Both the position numbers and the translations under genes were made by a program. A stretch of DNA of 64,000 bases from Sphaerosporella brunnea (lineage: Eukaryota > Ascomycota > Pezizomycetes > Pezizales > Pyronemataceae). Below the pieces are notes generated by a model. It ran no database searches. It saw only the letters and a program-made list of their open reading frames with translations, and had not been told where the DNA came from. This document shows positions 46,216-61,300 of the stretch, one piece after another; positions within the stretch are counted from its first letter, which is position 1; each line of letters starts with the position of its first letter. The DNA lies in assembly GCA_008704415.1 (NCBI GenBank), contig VXIS01000136.1, positions 1 to 64,000 of the forward strand, read 5' to 3'.

Positions 46216-47312
46216 GACGGACTGGCGATGTTAGGAGTACTCTTTGAAGCGAGCGTGCTTGGTGGGTAGGAATAATAGTGTTGTTTGTAAGCACCGCGAT
46301 GCAACACGACGTCATCACGCGAAGCCGCATCATGCATGCAAGTTCTCCACTTCAGCTTTCTTCGTTTACACCAATCTGGGCAAAACCCTTTGTCCTCCGC
46401 ATGTGGAAATCCACCTCCTTCTTACCTGCACTCAATTCGCTACAGAGGTCAAAATCCAAGGCGCGTGAGCACCCAGCGAACCCAGTAACGCCGAAGTCAG
46501 ACGGACGGTCGAGTCCACTGGATGCATGAAACCGTGCATTCAAGGCGATTCAGGATGGAACATAAGGGTGCGTTCGGTAGACCGGATTTCCACAGAACTG
46601 AGCGAAAAGTCATCGACCCTGTTCGGTAGGCACAGTACCAGAATCCGTATTCACCGAAACCACCAGTGCCGGTTCTGACCATTCCAGAAATTCAAAACCC
46701 TAACCACGTCCGACCCTCATCATTGCAGTCCGCTCTTAGTTCTCTCACCTACCGAACGGTTTCTGGGTGGAATTGGGGTCAGGAGACCATGCGAAATGCA
46801 AACGACAGTTCTGCCGCTGAACGCTACCTAACTTCGCCGGGGCACGGAAGCATTCCCAGTTAGAGCAAAGCAGACTACCGTATTTTTTGGCAACAATCTA
46901 CAGCGTTTTGAACCGACCTTTTCGTCTAGCGAGCGATGGACTCACCTCAGTACGACTACCAAATATGAAGTCCAAGTCCGAGCGGCTTGCTCATCCCTCC
47001 GCTTTTCGTCGTTTCAAAAATACGGTACTCTACTCGTAGAGGCGACGTCATCCGCTTGCAGCCGACGAAGGCCGACGCCAGCCGAGGGTTTCCACCGCCA
47101 GGGCCACAGGAGCTCGGACGATGGAGGAGGGCGGAGAATCTCACCACCAAACAACAGTGCCTATCTTCGCAACAGAGGGGGGGAGGGAGTTCGACCTTGC
47201 ATGTGATGATACTTATATTGTGCACCCTTTCCCCGATGGAGGACTTCCCTTTGTTCTTGATATTTGGCAACGTAAAAGCTTCTACCTTTCGATACAAACT
47301 TTGACCTACAAG
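46216..47312. other. Intergenic region GPN3-HPPD
   Basis: About 1.1 kb between divergent genes. It contains three copies of the word GTTCGGTAG (46572 and 46621 forward, 46749 as CTACCGAAC). The first is preceded by TAAGGGTGC, which resembles a Harbinger-type terminus. No gene recognised. The open frame just upstream of the HPPD ATG is probably leader. Confidence 0.4.
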
Positions 47313-48615
<1,303 letters not shown>

Positions 48616-49902
48616 ATACTGGATGGGATGGCCGGATGGATCATGAATCGCGTTTTGAATGTTTTTTTTATAAGATGCCCCCAACTTCAAAGGGTCGAGT
48701 GCCAGTCCGTGTGATTGAACGCTCCCCCACCGCCGCCGCCGGCTACCTCACCCACCCAGCGCGACCATGCCTCCTCCCGGGCCCGATGACGACTCCTCCG
48801 ACAAAGAGATAGAAGTTTGGGCTGCTACGTACTCCAGAACTGCGGGTTGGTGACATGTTTCCGACATTTCAACACTTCAAAGCTTGTGTACACATCTGTG
48901 TCATTGTTAATGGCTATGCTATTCGGTTCAAAAAGTCGGCATCAAGCTGGAAAGCATTGTCTAAATGTTCACTGATAACCTCTCTCCGATCAGCTTGGAA
49001 GGCGCTCATGATGTTTCACCTGGTCTCCGGGCCGCAAGGAGTGGAGAACTCTGGTTATGAAAGCCATAGTTCGGCGGTTTCGGACGTTCCGCTGAATTCC
49101 TTGCGAACATCCTCATACTAGAGCACCCAGCGAAGAAGAGGACGGTGTGCGCAAGCGCACTAACCGCAGCAAGGCCTCATAGTCCTGGATCCGGAGAGAG
49201 ACAGGTGCTCCACCCGCGGCCAGATGGGAGATCACGTGCTTGCATGTTAGTTTAGTATATGGTTCGTGAGAGCGCGACTGTCGGTTTGTAGAAGTGTCGA
49301 GTGTTTGACACGAGCTAGCACTCGACCCTTTGGAGTTGGGGGCATCTTGGACAACGGGATTTTCTGGGGTCACGGGGATCATTTTGCACAAAAGTTGGGG
49401 GCAGCTTAAACGTTGACTGTTTTTTTTATTTATCTTTACTGTATGATGAAGCCAGCGACCTGGGGAAGAACCTATGTACACATAGAATTCTAAAGAGCAA
49501 AGGTCTACAATGCCGGAGATTCGGGTTAGGGCTTATCTAGAGTAGTGGTAGGTGGTGAGGGTTGTGGTCCATTTGGGTTATTTTATCAATTTTTATCTAA
49601 AAATTCGGCGAAAATTGGATGATCCACAAGTGGTCGGCGTCAGCTGTCTTACTGTCACATTTTTTGTGTCGCATTTGCCGTATTTTTGTGCATGCGAGAA
49701 CCCCGGGTTGGTTTTTGATGGAGCCCTTTGCCCGAATGCTCAATCTAAAGTCTAAAGATTCTAAACCTACTCCACACGTGAACACGCGTTTCCCCAATCA
49801 ACCACCGCGCATCCGCCAACTTCACTAATTAGGTGCTCTGCCCCCCTCCCAAAATTCGTGCGCCGGCAGTAGAAACTCCACCCACACCAATCTCACCGAA
49901 CC
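48616..49902. other. Intergenic region with a long inverted-repeat pair
   Basis: 1.3 kb. It holds the inverted repeats at 48672-48705 and 49315-49348. A short frame at 48768 (MPPPGPDDDSSDKEIEVW) ends after 28 residues and may be a remnant. No intact gene is recognised. Confidence 0.4.
48672..49348. repeat. 34-bp inverted repeats about 610 bp apart
   Basis: 48672-48705 (AAGATGCCCCCAACTTCAAA, then GGGTCGAGTGCCAG) is repeated in reverse complement at 49315-49348 with two differences, both C/T transitions. A partial direct copy of the right arm (AGTTGGGGGCAGCTT) follows at 49394. It could be the ends of a decayed non-autonomous transposon. No transposase lies between. Confidence 0.65.
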
Positions 49903-52113
49903 ATGGTCCGTCAATCCGCACGTGCACGCAAAGTAGTGAGTTATGCAAACGACGCCTACAAAGACCTGGACAGCGACACCGCACCAGGCCCTCCGGACGA
50001 AGCCGCTTCGTCGGATGAAGAATTCCGGCTCGGACGTATTAATGGCACTGGACCAGCAGCAGACAATGATGATGGAGACGATGATGGTGAAGATGACCTC
50101 TCAGAGATAGCCTCCTCCGAGGTCGAATCGGAGGAGAGCGACTTCTCAGACGACGACAGGCCTAGGTCGAGAGGCAAGGAGAAGGCCAGCAGCGCTACGC
50201 CCTTTACACCCCGCCGACCTATAGATGAGGATAGGGAGCCCGGATCCGCGCCTTCTGTGCATAGGAAACACATACGCACCATCGACAGCGGTAAGAGTGG
50301 CGCACGGCGTAAGACGCGGTTGCTGGCCCAGGGCGCGAGTCTCAATGTTATCAGAGCGCCTGACCCGACGGTCAGGATCACCTACCGCCCTGGCTTTTCG
50401 AAGGCGAGCGGAAAGAAGGATCGCTTGATTCAGGTTTATGGAGTGGATAAGGTTGCGCTTGAAAAGGCAGCGTTTGTGAGGGATACGTGGATTGGCATGC
50501 AGGCGGTGCCGGAGAGGGCGGGTCTTGCGCTCACGCCGTTTTGGGAAGAAGAAGAGGAAGAGGATGAGAAGGATGAGGAAACGAATAGGGAGGGTTGCGG
50601 AGATGGCCACCAGAAGGGGGAGATGCTGGAGTTTGAGGATGGGGAGAAGTATTTGGGCAAAGAGGAAGAGCCGCTGGGCTGTGTTCTTGGTCCTGTGGGG
50701 CAATATCAGAGGGCCGTGTTTACGAGGTTTGGAGTGTTCGATCTGAGAAAAGTATGGTCGGAGAAGAAAGCCTTTTTGCTGAATGCGGGCGGACAGGTGC
50801 TGTGTATGGAGTGGGCCACAAATAGGGCCGAAGGTATGCACTTCGATTGTTGTTGATTCCACGGTGCTCATGTTCTGACAGCATGCAGGATGCCAGTACC
50901 TTGCGATATCAACACTGAGCGAAGGCGAGCCTAAAGGGAAGAGAAACGCCCCAGAAGAACCTCCAGCATTTGACCGCCGGCCTTCGAAGGCTGCCATCCA
51001 GATCTGGCGCTTCCCCGTGGATGAAGGGTATTCACCAAGCAAAGACCCCTCTATCGCCCTGATGATTTGCCACGACTGGGGCCCTGCACGTACAATAAAA
51101 TGGTGTCCTTTGCGCCAGAAGTTCAAGGACCCGCGGATCTTGGGTTATCTTGCAGCCGTGTTTGCTGACGGCATTGCTCGAATCATCAAAGTCACCCTCC
51201 CACAGGTCTATGACCCTGATTCACCAGACGCGGAGGGCTGCGATTTCTGTATGTTTCACGCGCGGTAACGTTGCACTGTGGGACTGACCAGTTTGTAGTG
51301 CACATTGCAAATCCTGCCTTTGAATGTCACCTCCCTGACGACACGATTACCTGCGTCGCCTGGGTCTCCGAGACCTCAGTGGTAGTCGGATGCGCAAGCG
51401 GCTATATAGCAGCATGGGAGCTCACCGACGATGACCGCATACCGCTCATCCCCTACCTCTACATGCCCCTCCATCAAACGTACATCACCAGCATTAGCAC
51501 ATGTTACCCATCCTACCCACGCCACATCGTGAGCAGCAGCATGGACGGATACTCGCGGCTCGCATCGCTCGAATCTCCGGAGGCCGACACAGTACCGAAC
51601 AACCGCTCTCGGATCGCACCTTGCGCGATCACATACATCGACGCGATCCAGGCCGGCGTCAGCATCGAGGAAGGCACATGGGTGAAATTCTTTCCCGTGC
51701 GCCGCTTCTTCTCCTCCACCACCGTCTGCAAGCATGGCGGGATTGTGCGCGCGCTCGCCGCCAGTCCCGTACACACATGTATCGTCAGCGGCGGAACCGA
51801 GGGCGAAGCCGCGTTCTCAAACCCGTCCCGCCGTGCCTTCCATGGGAAGATTAAGAATTACATGCAAACTTGGTTCCGCGTCGAGTATTCAGAGGCCACA
51901 GACACGCTGCGCATGACTGAGGGGTTCAAGCTCGAGGAATGCGAGCCGAAGGCAAAGGGCGATAACGGAAAGCAGTTGCTCACCACCGTCTTCCCGGAAC
52001 AAATCAGTGTCAGCGCCGTATGCTGGAATACCAATCTCACTTTCGGTGGATGGGCCGCTGCTGGGTTGAGTTGTGGCCTGGTTAGGGTCGAGGACGTGGC
52101 GATTGATAGTTGA
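49903..52113 (+). CDS. TFC6: TFIIIC subunit Tfc6/Sfc6-type (WD40)
   Basis: Subunit of the Pol III factor TFIIIC that helps bind the B box of tRNA genes. ATG 49903 begins MVRQSARARKVVSYANDAYK, then a long Asp/Glu/Ser-rich region and basic RRKTRLLAQG. The propeller part starts about GCVLGPVGQYQRAVFTRFGV, with LNAGGQVLCMEWATN. Introns at about 50830-50888 and 51246-51299 lead to KAAIQIWRFPVDEGYSPSKD, WCPLRQKFKDPRILGYLAAV, PDDTITCVAWVSETSVVVGC and GGIVRALAASPVHTCIVSGG. These are the degenerate WD repeats usual for the family. About 700 residues. It ends GLVRVEDVAIDS. Confidence 0.87.
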
Positions 52114-52601
52114 AAGTGGTGGAAGTTTTAGGTTATGGCATGTGTATACCAAGTGTATATCCAAACATGAACTCACCCGGACACCCTCTGAGTGACCTCC
52201 AATGCCCGTCACTAAAAGCAAGTACTTCGGTCTAAACTAGGGTCCAGGGCATGAGGGTTTTATTGAACAAGTCTGTAGGCCGTTATTCTCAACGCTGCAG
52301 TGATTGGGCACTTCAACTGGTGGCGAATGCGACGCCTTCTCATTAAAAGTAGACTGGAATTTTCTGTACGCAGTACAGCCAGGAAACGAAACAAGAACCA
52401 AAGAAGCCAACCCCAAACAAAAGGAAACAACGAGTGAAGAAACGAAAACCCAGACAAATTGTCCCAGCCCCAGACTTCAGGATATCAAGCCTACCTACCA
52501 CCCAACCTCAAAAGTTCCCACTCCCAAATTCAGTCCAATACTCAACCACCAAAAACACCGGAAAAAACACAAGGGAAAAAGGGTCGTAGGGTACTCGATT
52601 A
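52114..52601. other. Intergenic region between convergent genes
   Basis: 3' flanks of TFC6 and the LMBR1-type gene. The plus strand is A/C-rich from 52380 to 52580. No gene seen. Confidence 0.35.
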
Positions 52602-54503
52602 CTACACATCTGATGCGTCTGAAGTGCCATAAGTTCTGGATTGACGATTTTCTCTAGCCGCGGCGCGCCCAGTCAAATCCTCCCACGCAGCTCTAGTCCT
52701 GCGTCCAGTGCTGCCTAGCAATCCCTCCTCTTCTTCTGCCTCCACCTCCTCCGCCGCCCTGCCGCCCAATCGCGGCGTCCACATGAGTGCAGTCGCTGTA
52801 GAAACCGCAAACAGTCCCAGAAACCCGAACTGCGCCCAGAAGGCGAACGCACCAAAAAGCGGGAAGTTCATGGTTATCCTGTTTATAAACGTGCTAACGA
52901 CGGTAGGCGTGCAGATGTCCTGTGGCGCCTGAGCGTTGCATTCGCGAATCAATTCGGGGTGCGAGGAGCAGGAACGTAGGTAGCCACTACTAGCAAGCTG
53001 CGCCGAGACCTAGTTAGTTAGGATAGATGTGTACATGTTGTGGACAGACAAACCGTATGGTCGCAGAACTTCTGTCCGCCGTAGTGGGCATATTGCGGGG
53101 CGAGGATCATCGTGAATGCATAGTTTATGGCAAGCACGGTGAGGGTAAGCATAACAGTGCTCATCAACATTCCTTGAGGTTTCGTTGAGCCGGGCCGAAG
53201 CTGGAACAGGGAAACCCAGAGGAAGCGGATGCCAACGAAAGCAACACCCACAACAGTGGCGACAAAAAAGAGTAGAACCACCAGGAGAGCCAGGATGTAG
53301 TCAACCGGGAAAAACTTGGAGGTTTCGACAAACAGCCAGTTCATGGGGTTGAAGAGATTGGTATTTGGCAGGATATACCCACAATGTTTTCCGCAAACCG
53401 AATTTTGAACCTTATCGATGGCTGTGACAAGCATGGAAACAAAAATCAAAATAGAAATGACCAGGATGATGACACCAAACAAGATTTTGAAAGGCCTGCC
53501 GATGGCTTCCAGCTTCGAGTAAAAAGTCGTGGTGCGTGAGGCGCGGAGCTCCTCTGCAACACGTTGCCGACGAACCAGTGTTCGCTCTTCACGCTGGAGG
53601 GCTTCCAGCTCTCTTCGATCCTTAGATGAGGGTCGTTCACCACGACCTTGGTATTGAGCCTCGAGTACACGCTGGCGCTCGCGATTGATTGCTAGAGCAT
53701 CGTTCGTAGCCGCAGTTGCCGAGGTAACGGATATCGATGGGATAGACTTGATCAGGACCATGGGCGTGAGTGCGAGCCCGGGCGCCGTATACAGGACAAA
53801 CAGCACGGTCCCGACACACAGCAGCAATCCGACAATGAAAGTCAGCGCCCGCTCGCCATCTGTACTAGTCAGTGACCCAACTCTCCACCACTCCACTACC
53901 GCCTATCAGGGCGAACTCACTGTTCTCCATCATCAGCTTCTTGAAATAATCCAAGTCTAAATGGCCTTTCATCTGCCTGGCAACTGGAGCAAACATTCCA
54001 GCTAACAGCAGCAATACCATCAGTAGGACAAAGAAGATACTGTACTTCAGTGCACCTATAAGGCGCTGTTTCCGGGTCGTTTCGACGTCCCATTCTTCAT
54101 ACCAGAAGTAGGTAAACGGAATCACCAGGAGACACATGACCGCATCTAAGCTATAGAGGCAATAGTAGACGATCTTGAGCGAGTAGAGTATGTTTGCGAC
54201 AGTATCCGGATGCGCCCAGTGTTTCTTGAGACCCGTGTGGTTGTTGGTGGTAGAAGAGACGAGGGCGATATCCACAGGGCATAGGCAGACAGTTGCCAGG
54301 AGCGAAGTGAGGGCGAGGACGCAGACTACGGTGACGAAGGCATCCTTCTCGGAGCGGGCCTGGTAGATTTTGACCTGTTTCCGATCAACAAGGGTCCAAG
54401 AGGCGGATCAGGAAAGGGTGCGCACAAACACTAGAGCTCCGATTATGAGGAGCGCCAGGACGACCAGAGCTGTTATCCATATCAGGGGTATTTGTGCAGC
54501 CAT
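52602..54503 (-). CDS. LMBR1 domain membrane protein (probable lysosomal/vacuolar cobalamin transporter type)
   Basis: Multi-pass membrane protein of the LMBD1 group, in animals linked to cobalamin export from lysosomes. Fungi mostly lack cobalamin use, so the transported substrate here is open. ATG 54503 begins MAAQIPLIWITALVVLALLI, then FVRTLS. Exons continue with VVCVLALTSLLATVCLCPVD, IALVSSTTNNHTGLKKHWAH, LYSLDAVMCLLVIPFTYFWY and KYSIFFVLLMVLLLLAGMF. The middle part has a Glu/Arg-rich loop (RERQRVLEAQYQGRGERPSS) and later CGYILPNTNLFNPMNWLF. The C-terminal exon carries FPLFGAFAFWAQFGFLGLFA and an acidic and Arg-rich tail ending SDASDV. About nine hydrophobic segments are visible. Introns at about 53870-53925, 52933-53040 and near 54390. 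Confidence 0.85.
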
Positions 54504-55352
54504 GGCGACACGCGGGAAGGGTAGTGATGGCTTTGAGGGGGAAGTGCTGCTGTATTAAACGGCTACGCGGTCAACGCGAAAGTGATATTGACGGAAGTGA
54601 AAGAAGCAGTCTGCAATGTAATTAATTATTGCGAAGTTGGATCGCAGATGATACGTAAATTCAATGTGATCGCATATGGGACGAGGTTGTGGAGGAGAAA
54701 CGGCGAGAAGCCTTGCAGCTGGGAGTGGTGGGGGGGGGTGAGGGAGGCGATAGCAGGTTTATCCATGACGTTGCAGAAGAGACAAGATAGGCATGGCGCC
54801 AGGATTGGAGTGATGTTACACAGCGTCGGACCGCTGGTCCGCATTAGGTGGATGTGTGATCGCCCGCACGCGAAATGTCCGTTTAGCTTTGGGGCGGGGA
54901 GGACGCGGGCATCTCGTCTGCGGGATGGCACATATGTGCTGCTGATGAGTGGCTTGACTGCAATTACCTCTGAGCGTCAGCGCCACAAACCTCACGGCGC
55001 CACAGTTCAGAAACACTGACTCCCATGGCTGATATCTGAGAGCCATCGTTTGCATTGAACCCAAGTGGTAGCCTCGTCAACTTACATTTGTACGTAGAAT
55101 ACATACACGTAACTCGCCATAAAACAGTATCCCCTCGTCAATCACTACAAGAAACTAACGAACTCATTTCAAAAAAAAAAAAAAAAAAAAAAACCTGCTT
55201 AACCCATACCACCACCGTCACGCAAGACTGGAGAAATAGCGCTTTTGCCCTCTCCCCCACCTAACATCGCCCGCAAAATATAATCTAAAAAGAAGAAAAC
55301 ACCCTTGTCCCCCTTCATTACATTAAATCAAAGCTTTGGGTTCCCAAGATTT
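54504..55352. other. Intergenic region with a poly-A run
   Basis: Upstream of the LMBR1-type gene and downstream of SEC7. It contains an A-run of 23 bases at 55171-55193. Short overlapping frames only. Confidence 0.35.
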
Positions 55353-58300
55353 CTAACCCTGGGCGTGTGATAACCTGCGTGTCTTGAGCCCAGTAACGCC
55401 GTTTCTGACCGATAATTCACTTCCCCTTCTACCACCCCGTCCGCGAGACATAACTCCGAGGCTCTTCACTTCTCCGATTCTCCGCAGCAGGCTTTGCAAC
55501 GCGATTCTAGTTTCAGGGCCGAGCTCTCGGCTGAGAAGATCGACCGACAGCGGATAGAACGTCTCGATATGACGACTGAAGTCAGCTTCCGGGAAATTGG
55601 TATAGCCTTCCAGAACATCCACCACGACAGGCCTCCACGCGAGGATGTTGCGTTGTTGGGTCTCTTCATCGAGTACAACAAAGCCACGAATGATGTCTAC
55701 GCAAAGCCTGCAAAGGATATTAGCACAGAGCACCTTATTTGGTGGCGGAACAAGCGGTGAACTTACGGAATCAAAGCATCCTCAATGGCGGCTTTGCTCT
55801 GTCGCCGTTCCGGCTTCTCGTCGTGATACATGCGCAGCAGGATGCTGACATATGTGGATGCGCTGCCGCTCTCTTGCTTCAGGAGGTTGGGTGGCTGCCT
55901 CATGAATCCCTCTCTCCACAGCTTCATTCGAAGCTCCTTGTCGCTGTTGAACCGTCGTGCAAAGGAGAAGCTCTTCTTTAGCAGAGCCATAAGCCTCAAC
56001 AACTCCGCTGACGGAATCTGGTTGTAGACTTGATCGTTTTGGAACAGCTCTGATACTGTCTCGATCATGAGTAGTTGCAGCACACACTTCGTGATGATCT
56101 TGTTAAAGAATCTTCGTCGGGCAGCTGTCACTACTGGCTGTTGTGGCAGTTGTTGAGGTCTGTAGTCCTCGAGCTCTGCTATGATGGGGTTCCGCATTGC
56201 TTCTTCGCCTTCGTGCGCCTCCTCGTCGGCTTCTTCTGCATTGCCTGAAGAAAGCCCTCCGATCGCCAAGGAATTATTTTCTTCATCTTCTTCATCAGTG
56301 GCAGCTTCACTGATACTGGCAACGGGCTGAGTGCTGCTCGTATTTCTACCGCCCGTGGGGATCGCAGAAAAGAGCTGGTTGGCAGTTGTGGTCTCGAAGA
56401 GCTGCACGAAAGCTGTCACGATCTTGCTCCAGTGCTCAGGTTGCAGCTTGTTCACACTCTGGAGTATCAACTGCTGCAAACAGGATGACCCTATCCGTGC
56501 AATTGTATCGTTTTCTTGACAGATGCAGGTAACGAGCAGTTCCAAAAAGTTCTCCAGCATACGCTCAAGCTGGTCGAAGAAATGCGTGAGTAATGCAATC
56601 AGATTGCGAAGAGCCTGAATCATAGTTGTAGACAACCATAGGCCAACCTGCTCCTGCGAGTTGAACTGCACCATTTCCGAGCGCGATTTCAACACCAGGA
56701 ATATTGGGAACAGAAGCTCATGGCAGACAGTGTCCCAGAAATCCGGGGGAAAGCCGGCACCATGGCTGACTAACGTGTCGAAGAGATAGCTCAGCGCCCT
56801 GATAAGTCAGCAAAATGGCCCAGAGTGCGATTGGGATATCATCTACCTTGTACGGGCCTCCAAGTCTTCCCCGGTCATGAGTATGTCATGAAATGCAAAC
56901 AGAACAGGGAACCAGAAGGTTACCATCGGGTCGTCGTTAATTGTTCGAACAGGCGCACTGCCCTTCGATGTCTGCGACAATGGGCATTCTGGACAGGCTA
57001 GCATGACTGGCACTGTTCCCTTCAGAGTCTCTATAGCCTGCAACGATACTTTTTGGAATCGCTGGTTCTTGGAAAATTGCGTGAGACATATAATCATATC
57101 AGGGAAAGACCCCTGCTGCACTATGACTCCAAATCGATCGCGGTAAATCTTTCTGACGCTGTCAAAAGCCTGATTGACAATCGATGCTGCTTGACTTAGT
57201 GACCAGCCAACAACATCTGAGGGTGTTCTTACGATAGTTTTCTTTTGCGGCTGTGGTGAATACCCCGAACATTGTTCCCCATCCTGACCTGATGTTATCA
57301 CCCCTTGCCGACAACATCTGGTGCAAGCAACTCAAAACCATGTCCTTGACCGGAACCACCGTGGAATTGGTCATGACATGCTCAAATGGCTTCAGGAATT
57401 CCTTCTGAAATTTGAAATGGGGCAGTTCAGGTTTCTCTAAAAATTGCATCGCCAGCTGTCTTAGGGAATCCAACGCAAAGAACACTATATGCGTGTTCGG
57501 ATGGCATCCGACCTTTATTCATTAGTATCTGGGATGTGGATCTACTGCAAAATTCCGAGCTTACCTGATTGAAATGCTCTCCAAGGATTGCCCAGATGGT
57601 GCTCCATTCCACCCTGATACGATCCATGTTGTGGTAACTTATTTCGACCAGCTTCTGCAAGCTAAACATCCGGGGATGCTCGCTCTGTCCCGAGCTCTGG
57701 ATCTCCTGCCATGACACCTTGCTAAGGGCGTCCACAAAGCTCACGATCGCTGCACCATTGAGCTTGCTGGTATTGAAGAATATCCGCTCCACTGCATTCA
57801 CCATCTCTTGCGACCGCGACTCCTCAGCGACTTCGGCCGCATAAGTGGTGTAGGTACTGTGGGCTCTACCCCGAGTTCGCACCGATGAGGGCCGCTGCGA
57901 AGATATGGATGCGCGTGGTTTGATGCTGGCGTCGTCGGAGTGAATGATACGGCCCTGCGTGACATCAGGCAATGCGCCCTCGTCAACTCCTCCACTGATG
58001 AGTTGGAACCTCTCAAGCTGACTGATGCACATCAATACGTCCCACCAGGAGGACTTCAGCAAGTTGCCCTCGGTCAAGGCGACATCCAGGAGGGCTCGGA
58101 GAGCCTCTACATTCTTGGCCTTCATTTCGCTGAGATTATTAAGGTGTGTAAACTTGGCCAGCGCTGATACAAAGGCAGTCCGTTCCGTCTCCAGCTCGAA
58201 GGTGCAGGCAATCTTTATGGCCAGTCTGAATCCTTCCATGCATTGCCGGATAGTTGCGACATCGTTGGACTCTTGAGCTGATCCCGACAGACTTGAGAGG

Positions 58301-61300
58301 AAAGACATCCACGAAACCTCGAACATGGGTCCAACATGTCGGGAGGAGGAAGCTGAAATGTACCTGGGTAGGCCGGACGCAGAATTCCCTCGTTTTTGAG
58401 CCTTGAGGAGGCTCTTGAACAATTGTTCAGTTTTGTTGGCCATCTCGTTACTAGCGATTACATAGGCATCTCTTTCGAGGTCCCTGCCAGCATTATATAT
58501 GACCCTTCCAATGCCTTCCACCAATCCGCCTGATGTATGTGCATTGAAGTCGATCTTGGAAGCTTCCCTCTCCCCTTCCAAGACAATCTCGTTCGTGCGG
58601 ATCTCGTCGTATATGCTTCCTAGATATTCTTCGGGCAAGTCTGCGTTGTCGTTGATACCCCGATTGTTCTTGATAAAGTCCTCCTTTGTCATCCGCGCTT
58701 TACCTTTCAACTTTTCGCTGTGCTGGTCGGTATTAAGCATGATTACCGAATAAGCTAAAACATACGCCGTGTCTGCGTTTGCGAAGGCGTTGGGATTTCC
58801 AGAAATATACCGCTCGGCGAACTTCAGCATGAATCGATCAATTTTTTGTGCTTCGCCGGGTAATCTGAAACTCTGTAAGAAACGGCGGAGAGCATCCACA
58901 AAGCGCATCTTGGTGAAGTCCATCATGTCGACGAATGAATGCATGATTGCAATGTTCTCTGCATGGCCTTCACCGAGATATTCACCGATCATTGCCTTGT
59001 CCAAGGCAATAGGTCCCTTGAGCAGGAATGTGGCAATATCTTCAGGAGCGGAGCTCTCGATAAACCCGTGTTGGATTAAGGCCTTGACTCCTCGTTTTGG
59101 CTTGAAATTAAACTGCCGTATGCTCTCCATGAGCGCAGTCTTTCGTTGTTTGGCCTTCTCCAACTCATTGTAGTCGTCAAGACTGCTGCCATTGCTGTCG
59201 TTTGCCAACTCGTTATGGGGCGTCGTTGCAGTTGGGGTAATGACCGTTGAAACCCGGGGGGTTTGGGATGGGTGAGAATTATCCAACGAATCCCTTCCAC
59301 CGTCCTCCATATCAGCTGTGTGTTGAAGGGCATCGGCCAAGTCTTTTTGGGACCATTCTACCATGGACTGCAAGACATTGACCAAGCAATCGAGTGACTG
59401 TTTCTTGAGCGGAAACTCCTGGGGAAAGGTGGGCTCCACAGGTGTAGTTGGAGCTGCAGCAATGGAAGCAGTCGACAAGGACGGCGGAAGTGAAGAGGAT
59501 CCTCGATAGCCCGATACAGACTTTCCCTTCTGCGCCTGTTCCACATATGCGTGAAGTTGCACATCTGTGATAGGAACATGGCTAGTAGCAATTTTGGCCA
59601 GATGCTCGATAAGCCTGTGAATGGAATCAGCCACTGGGCACGTTGGAGAGAATTGAATCAACATACCGCTGGAACATGTTGTCCAAAGCAGAGTCATCAC
59701 AGTCATAGTTCAGGTATATCTCCACCAAAGCTCGCGGATCTGAGCAAAGCTTTTCCAGTATGTTCAATAGGCATGTCTTCTGCTGAACACTTGAGTGCTT
59801 GTTGTCCAAGATTGTGAGATAGATCTCCTTCAAGAACACTTCAATCTCTTTCTGTTGCACAAAGAATAAGCCACCAGAATACAACACCTACGAAGAGATG
59901 GTCAAACCTTCAACATTACTCGCATATTGCTCAGAATCAGCCAGAAAATCTCGCAGCAGACCTCAAAAACGTGACCCACGGCGCTCGCTGCATTTCGGCT
60001 CAAAGAAAGACAAAGATATTGCTTTACCGCATGAATAAAACCGGTGGGCTCACCGCCGCTAGAGCTCTTGATTGTGGAGAGTGGAGACACGAATACGTTA
60101 ATATGGTTGAGTAGAATCACATGTATCAAGTGCAAGCTCAATAGTTTACTCCTCATACCGTGGGATTTCAAATCGGCAATCTGCTCCGCCGGCAGTGTCT
60201 TGATTGAAAGTTTACACATAGCTCGGAATACCAGGAAAGCATCCTTGATGTACACCTCATCCTCATCTTCCTGAGAGCTTTCCGATGAGTCGGATGCAGC
60301 ATCTGAGTATGTTCCGGCCAGATGTTTTCGGTTACGATTCACAGTTGTGGGAGCTGCATCGGTGATCCTTTCGTCGTCAAAACTCTTGCGGTTCTCGAAG
60401 CTTTGCAAAGTAATCTTTTCCTGTGGTCCACTATCGCCTGAGGGCGGTGGAGAAATGGATTCGTCCTTGTTGCCGGTAGAATCATTGTCGCTGTGGGGTA
60501 TCTGGACGCTCAAAGCGCTTTCATTTTTCTGACCGGCGTGCGCTTCCTTGACAGCCAACCGGACCTTGACACGCTCGAACACCGTGTGCACCATTTGTGT
60601 CAAGGTTCCTTGGGCAGTTTGCTGGTTGGCACTGCTCCTGGACAAAAGAAAAATATTATACGTTTGACGAATGGCCTTCAACAGTCCAGCTCCATGGACC
60701 ACAACTTTATCGTTCAAGACAGCCGCCAAAAGAGCTTTGACAATTTGCAACTGAACGGTATCAGGAGTACTGTCTCCTTTGAAGCAGTCGCAAATAGTTT
60801 CAATGGCTCTCTCGATCAGCGGCTGTGGCTGTTCCTGGCCTTCATGCACGTGTGGTGGGACAATTGAGAAGTAGGAATAGCTGATGAGCTTTCCTATGCA
60901 ATCCAAGGCCGTGGTAACCAGCTGAGAATTAGTAGATGTGCAAGCTAATCGCAGAGGCTCAAACACGACGTTTGGATCGGCGGGCGGTTCCGGTGCCGTT
61001 TCCCTAATTGCATCAACCGCCTTCTGCACTGCGTCCGACAATTGTTTGCGTTTCTTCGCCTCTTTTGACGCGCCAATTGTTTCCAAAGCTTGTACGACAA
61101 AAACCATTGACGATATTGTGACTTGTCCCGCCGCATTGTTGGTCGCAAGAGCCTCCGAAGTAACCCGCCCCCGCGCTTGGCCGCTGACTGATGTCGGTGC
61201 ATTCCAGGATGATGTGCGGGTGGGTGTTAAAGGCGGCTCCGGACTCGATTTAGGTTGATCAAGGCCATCTGCGCCGATAGGTAGTGGGATTCCATCAGCG

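Noticed and set aside
50146..51126. 326-residue minus-strand ORF
   Set aside because: Antisense shadow of the TFC6 acidic region and its first intron; no conserved pattern.
54582..55019. 145-residue ORF between the LMBR1-type gene and SEC7
   Set aside because: No conserved motifs and overlapping frames on the other strand; probably random.
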